This document shows, piece by piece, positions 61,257 through 64,000 of a DNA stretch of 64,000 nucleotides. The notes below the pieces were generated by a model. That model did no database searches, was not told the origin of the DNA, and worked only from the letters and a program-made list of their open reading frames with translations. Numbering within the stretch: the stretch's first letter is position 1; the number at the start of each line of letters is the position of its first letter. Origin of the DNA: Candidatus Phyllobacterium onerii (GTDB taxonomy: Bacteria > Pseudomonadota > Alphaproteobacteria > Rhizobiales > Rhizobiaceae); the NCBI RefSeq assembly GCF_028331445.1, contig NZ_JAQMHX010000007.1:124001-188000 (forward strand). Direction: 5' to 3'. The position numbers and the translations under genes are program-made.

Positions 61257-61805
61257 CTAGGATTTCAGCGGGGGCTCGCCGGGCAAGGTTTCCGAGCCGC
61301 CGTTCATGTCCAGCTGCATCAGCACGGTGTCGAGCCAACGACCATGCTTGAAGCCCGATGCCCTGATCGTTCCCGAATGTTTGAAGCCAGAGCTCAAATG
61401 CAAACGTACCGATGCTGATGCATCATGGCCATCGCCGATGACTGCGATGAACTGGCGGAAGCCGAGATGGGTGCAATCCTTGATCAGCTGTTGTAGCAGG
61501 ACCTTGCCAAGCCCCTTCCCCTTTGCCTCCGGTGCAATGTAAATCGAATCCTCGACTGACCACCAATAAGCCGGACGCGTCCGGAAGTAGCTGGCGTAGG
61601 CATAGCCGATCACTGCCCCATCGAGTTCCGCTACTACGTAAGGAAATCCGTCCGCGGTGATTGCGTGGAACCGGCGGGTCATCTCTTCCATATCGGGTGG
61701 ATCGATTTCGTAAGTCGCCGTTCCGTGCAAGACAGCGTCGCGATAGATTTCGGTTATGGCCGGAAGGTCGGCGGGACGAGCTGAACGGATATGAATCTGG
61801 GACAT
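61257..61805 (-). CDS. GNAT acetyltransferase, phosphinothricin/methionine-sulfoximine type
   Basis: 182 residues from MSQIHIRSARPADLPAITEIY. Close to the Pat/MddA group: YEIDPPDMEEMTRRF, SVEDSIYIAPEAKGKGLGKVLL with the acetyl-CoA loop, HLGFRQFIAVIGDGHDASASVRLHL and the C-terminal KHGRWLDTVLMQ. These enzymes acetylate glutamate analogues such as methionine sulfoximine and may detoxify them. Physiological substrate uncertain. Confidence 0.88.
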   Translation of the reverse strand: MSQIHIRSARPADLPAITEIYRDAVLHGTATYEIDPPDMEEMTRRFHAITADGFPYVVAELDGAVIGYAYASYFRTRPAYWWSVEDSIYIAPEAKGKGLGKVLLQQLIKDCTHLGFRQFIAVIGDGHDASASVRLHLSSGFKHSGTIRASGFKHGRWLDTVLMQLDMNGGSETLPGEPPLKS

Positions 61806-61919
61806 GGCGTTTCGCAATGAATTGATATGATCTTGCACGCTTCATGCACTTCTTTGCTTGGAATTTGAAGGGGAGCGTTGTGAAAATTGTCACCGCATCA
61901 CCGGTGGCAGGAAAATGAA

Positions 61920-61943
61920 AAGGGCAGCGTTTCCGCTGCCCTT
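61920..61943 (-). terminator. Terminator after the BAX-inhibitor-1 gene
   Basis: AAGGGCAGCG TTTC CGCTGCCCTT: perfect 10-base stem. On the minus strand it is followed by a T-rich TTTTCATTTT stretch, 25 bases after the stop of the BI-1 family gene. Confidence 0.85.
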
Positions 61944-61967
61944 ATCTTCAATTCAAGTTCGCAAGAG

Positions 61968-62744
61968 TTAGTTGCGGTTACCGAGGAACTGCAGAAGGAA
62001 CATGAACATGTTGATGAAGTCGAGATAAAGTCGGAGTGCACCCATGATTGCCTTGCGGCCATAGGTGTCTGAGCTGTCGCCTTCGTAGTACATTTCCTTG
62101 ATATTCTGTGTGTCATAGGCGGTCAGGCCGGCGAAGACCAAAACACCGATAGCGGAGATTGCGAACTGCAACGCGCTCGACTGCAGGAAGATATTGATCA
62201 GCGAGGCAAGAATGATGCCGATCAGACCCATGAACAGGAATGAGCCCATCGCAGTGAGGTCACGCTTCGTCGTGTATCCATAGAGCGACAGGGCGCCGAA
62301 GGATGCCGCGGTGATGAAGAATGTCTGAACGATGCTTCCGGTCGTAAACACCAGGAAGATCGAGGACAGCGAGATACCCACAAGCGCGGCATAGACCCAG
62401 AACGTCGTCTGGGCAGCGGCAACGCTCATCTTCTCGATGCGGAAACTCAAAAAGAACACTGCGGCAAGCGGTGCGAGCATCACAACCCAGCGCAGGGGCG
62501 AGCCATAGATGGCAACGCCAAGATTTGTCAGCATCTTGCCATTCGGCAACTGCGCTGCGGCAAGCGACGCATCATTGGTGGTTGCGAGATAAACAACTGC
62601 AAGGGCGGCAAAACCGGTCACTGCAAGACCGATACCCATAAGGTTATACACCTTCAGCATGTAGCTGCGTAGACCTTGATCGATCCCCGCGTCCACACGC
62701 ACTCCGGCCGATGTACGGGCCTGGATGTTGCGATAGTCAGCCAT
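61968..62744 (-). CDS. BAX inhibitor-1/YccA (YbhL) family membrane protein
   Basis: 258 residues from MADYRNIQARTSAGVRVD, with AGGAAAA before the ATG. Seven membrane helices; the conserved late segments VLVFAGLTAYDTQNIKEMY and GALRLYLDFINMFMFLLQFLGN carry the paired Asp residues typical of the family (calcium leak channel in characterised members). Preceded by an RNA hairpin resembling the ybhL leader. Confidence 0.94.
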   Translation of the reverse strand: MADYRNIQARTSAGVRVDAGIDQGLRSYMLKVYNLMGIGLAVTGFAALAVVYLATTNDASLAAAQLPNGKMLTNLGVAIYGSPLRWVVMLAPLAAVFFLSFRIEKMSVAAAQTTFWVYAALVGISLSSIFLVFTTGSIVQTFFITAASFGALSLYGYTTKRDLTAMGSFLFMGLIGIILASLINIFLQSSALQFAISAIGVLVFAGLTAYDTQNIKEMYYEGDSSDTYGRKAIMGALRLYLDFINMFMFLLQFLGNRN

Positions 62745-62820
62745 GGTTTTCCTCATTTGCTTCGTCCCGTCGGGTGTCGGGGGAATCCCGGGCGCCGCTG
62801 GCGGGACCCCAGCATGCCTT
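62745..62820 (-). ncRNA. ybhL-leader-type RNA element
   Basis: The 5' leader of the BI-1 (YbhL) gene contains a strong hairpin at 62780-62810: on the minus strand GGGGUCCCG pairs with CGGGAuuCCCC around an 11-base loop, followed by CCGACACCCGACGGG. A structured ybhL leader was described in Hyphomicrobiales by comparative genomics; position and downstream gene agree. I could not align it to the published consensus, so the match is probable rather than proven. Confidence 0.6.
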
Positions 62821-62934
62821 GCAAAGAATTATGGTGATTTAAACGCGTCATAACAAGACCTGATTTGCTCAAGATCGTGTGTTGCAGTCCCAAATTGCCC
62901 TGAATCCGCGCAATATTACATCGTTTTAATGAAT

Positions 62935-64000
62935 TCAAAGGTTTCGCAAGATCGGTGCCGCCTTCTGGCCAAGTATTCGCCATGTGCCAGCGAGTCCGAA
63001 ACCGATCGTCAGGACCAAAGCGATAATTACAGTCATCATGGCTACTTCCGGCTGGAAGGAGGCGGGCAATGTCATGACGCGCACAATCACATACCAGGCA
63101 GCCACACCACCGGCGAGCAACGCAAAAATAGCGGTCGATAGGCCGAGCAGCATATATTCAAGCGTGAAGGCCTTTATCAGCGTGCGTCTGGTCGCTCCAA
63201 GCGTTTTCAACACGACCGCATCATGGACACGCGCGCGATTTCCTGCCGCCAAAGCACCGCCAAGCACCAGAATCGATGCGATGAGTGCCACTGACGCTGC
63301 CGCGCGAATAGCAACGGCCAATTGTCCGACCAGCTCATTTGCGATGGTGATCGCATCCTTGACCCGAACGGTCGTCACCGCCGGAAAGCCGCGGGTCACA
63401 TCGCGCATGACGGTGGCTTCTTGCTGGGAGGTGGCTGCGGGGTCGGTTAGGGTCGCCAGCCATGCATGCGGCGCGCCCGTGAAGGTGTTCGGCGAAAACA
63501 CCATCACGAAGTTGATGGCAAGGGATTCCCACTGGAGTTGTCGAAAATTGGCGATCCGCGCGGTGATGTTGCGACCAAGCACATTGACCGTCACGGTGTC
63601 ACCAATCTTCAAGCCAAGATTGCCAGCCTCTTCGGCAGAGAAGGAGACGAGCGGTTCACCGGAGTAGTCAGCCGGCCACCACGAACCTTGTGTCAGCGTC
63701 GAGTTTTCCGGCACGGTCTTGGCGTAGGTGATACCGCGGTCGCCGCGCAATACCCACGCGCCCTCGGGTGGAATGGTCAATTTGGTGATATCGGTCCCAT
63801 TGAACGCGACGATACGCCCGCGCAGCATCGGTGCGCTGACGATCTTGCCATTCGGCGCCGCATTTTGCAGGAGACTGGTGAACTGATCGACCTGCTTGCT
63901 CTGAATATCGACAAAGAAAAAATTCGGTGCCCGCTCGGGCAGGTTACCCGCCAGTTGCTGACGCAAACTACCGTCGATAAGTGCAAGCGTAACGAGAAGG
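62935..64000 (-). CDS. ABC transporter permease, FtsX/YbbP-like (C-terminal part)
   Basis: Partial gene: the minus-strand frame stays open to the right edge, so the true start lies outside. About 355 residues are visible. TLALIDGSLRQQLAGNLPERAPNFFFVDIQ begins the visible part in pieces; a periplasmic region follows (about 20-215), then three FtsX-type membrane helices at the C-terminus (ASVALIASILVLGGALAAG, LEYMLLGLSTAIFALLAGG, MTVIIALVLTIGFGLAGTW). YbbAP-like exporters; the partner ATPase should lie beyond the edge. Confidence 0.85.
   Translation of the reverse strand, partial: LLVTLALIDGSLRQQLAGNLPERAPNFFFVDIQSKQVDQFTSLLQNAAPNGKIVSAPMLRGRIVAFNGTDITKLTIPPEGAWVLRGDRGITYAKTVPENSTLTQGSWWPADYSGEPLVSFSAEEAGNLGLKIGDTVTVNVLGRNITARIANFRQLQWESLAINFVMVFSPNTFTGAPHAWLATLTDPAATSQQEATVMRDVTRGFPAVTTVRVKDAITIANELVGQLAVAIRAAASVALIASILVLGGALAAGNRARVHDAVVLKTLGATRRTLIKAFTLEYMLLGLSTAIFALLAGGVAAWYVIVRVMTLPASFQPEVAMMTVIIALVLTIGFGLAGTWRILGQKAAPILRNL

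Overview
This 64 kb window is chromosomal housekeeping DNA from an alphaproteobacterium of the order Hyphomicrobiales (Rhizobiales), most likely a Brucellaceae or Phyllobacteriaceae member (Brucella/Ochrobactrum/Phyllobacterium type). Pointers are an Omp19-type lipoprotein, the OtpR/CenR response regulator followed by a stand-alone cyclic-nucleotide-binding protein, a DUF2794 protein, and the local orders hemC<>tsaD-gpsA, ftsK-amtB-glnK-tesB, mdh-sucCDAB-lpdA and ccmABCDG. Base composition is moderately GC-rich and even, apart from a few small intergenic islets. No rRNA, tRNA, CRISPR array, prophage or intact insertion sequence was recognised.

Layout. 1-4.1 kb: hemC (cut by the edge), then tsaD, gpsA, YciI, EVE and methyltransferase genes. 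4.1-8.1 kb: L,D-transpeptidase-like protein, otpR, cNMP-binding protein, exonuclease III, LolA. 8.1-15 kb: ftsK, a small accessory islet (unknown protein, TetR regulator, short-chain dehydrogenase) flanked by a 75-bp direct repeat of the amtB 3' end, then amtB-glnK behind a likely RpoN promoter. 15-20 kb: tesB, a UbiH-type hydroxylase, a VapBC45-like toxin-antitoxin pair with a frameshifted toxin, an aldo/keto reductase and a TerB-like protein. 20-25 kb: osmC and sdhCDAB. 25.4-28.2 kb: the queuosine precursor operon queC-queE-queD-queF. 28-35 kb: leuC, a polar amino acid ABC transporter without an adjacent ATPase, rplS, rimM-trmD and xerC. 35-48 kb: a TraB/GumN protein, a Pro/Ala-rich membrane protein, then lpdA, sucB, sucA, sucD, sucC and mdh (all minus strand), zapE and omp19. 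48.8-53.7 kb: dapF-mtaB-ftsY-yciB. 53.7-56.5 kb: ccmABCDG (cytochrome c maturation). 56.8-64 kb: acnA, DUF1223, DUF2794, an acetyltransferase, a BAX-inhibitor-1 family protein with a ybhL-type RNA leader, and an FtsX-like permease cut by the right edge.

Function. The window encodes much of the TCA cycle (aconitase, 2-oxoglutarate dehydrogenase E1/E2/E3, succinyl-CoA synthetase, succinate dehydrogenase, malate dehydrogenase) together with haem and cytochrome c maturation, nitrogen sensing, tRNA modification (TsaD and MtaB both act on A37, plus TrmD and the Que pathway) and cell division (FtsK, XerC, FtsY, YciB). No clearly new multi-gene system was found. The most informative departures are the islet at the amtB 3' end, the decayed VapC45-like toxin, several families of mobile palindromic or MITE-like repeats, and a QueD protein with Asn at the position of the catalytic Cys.
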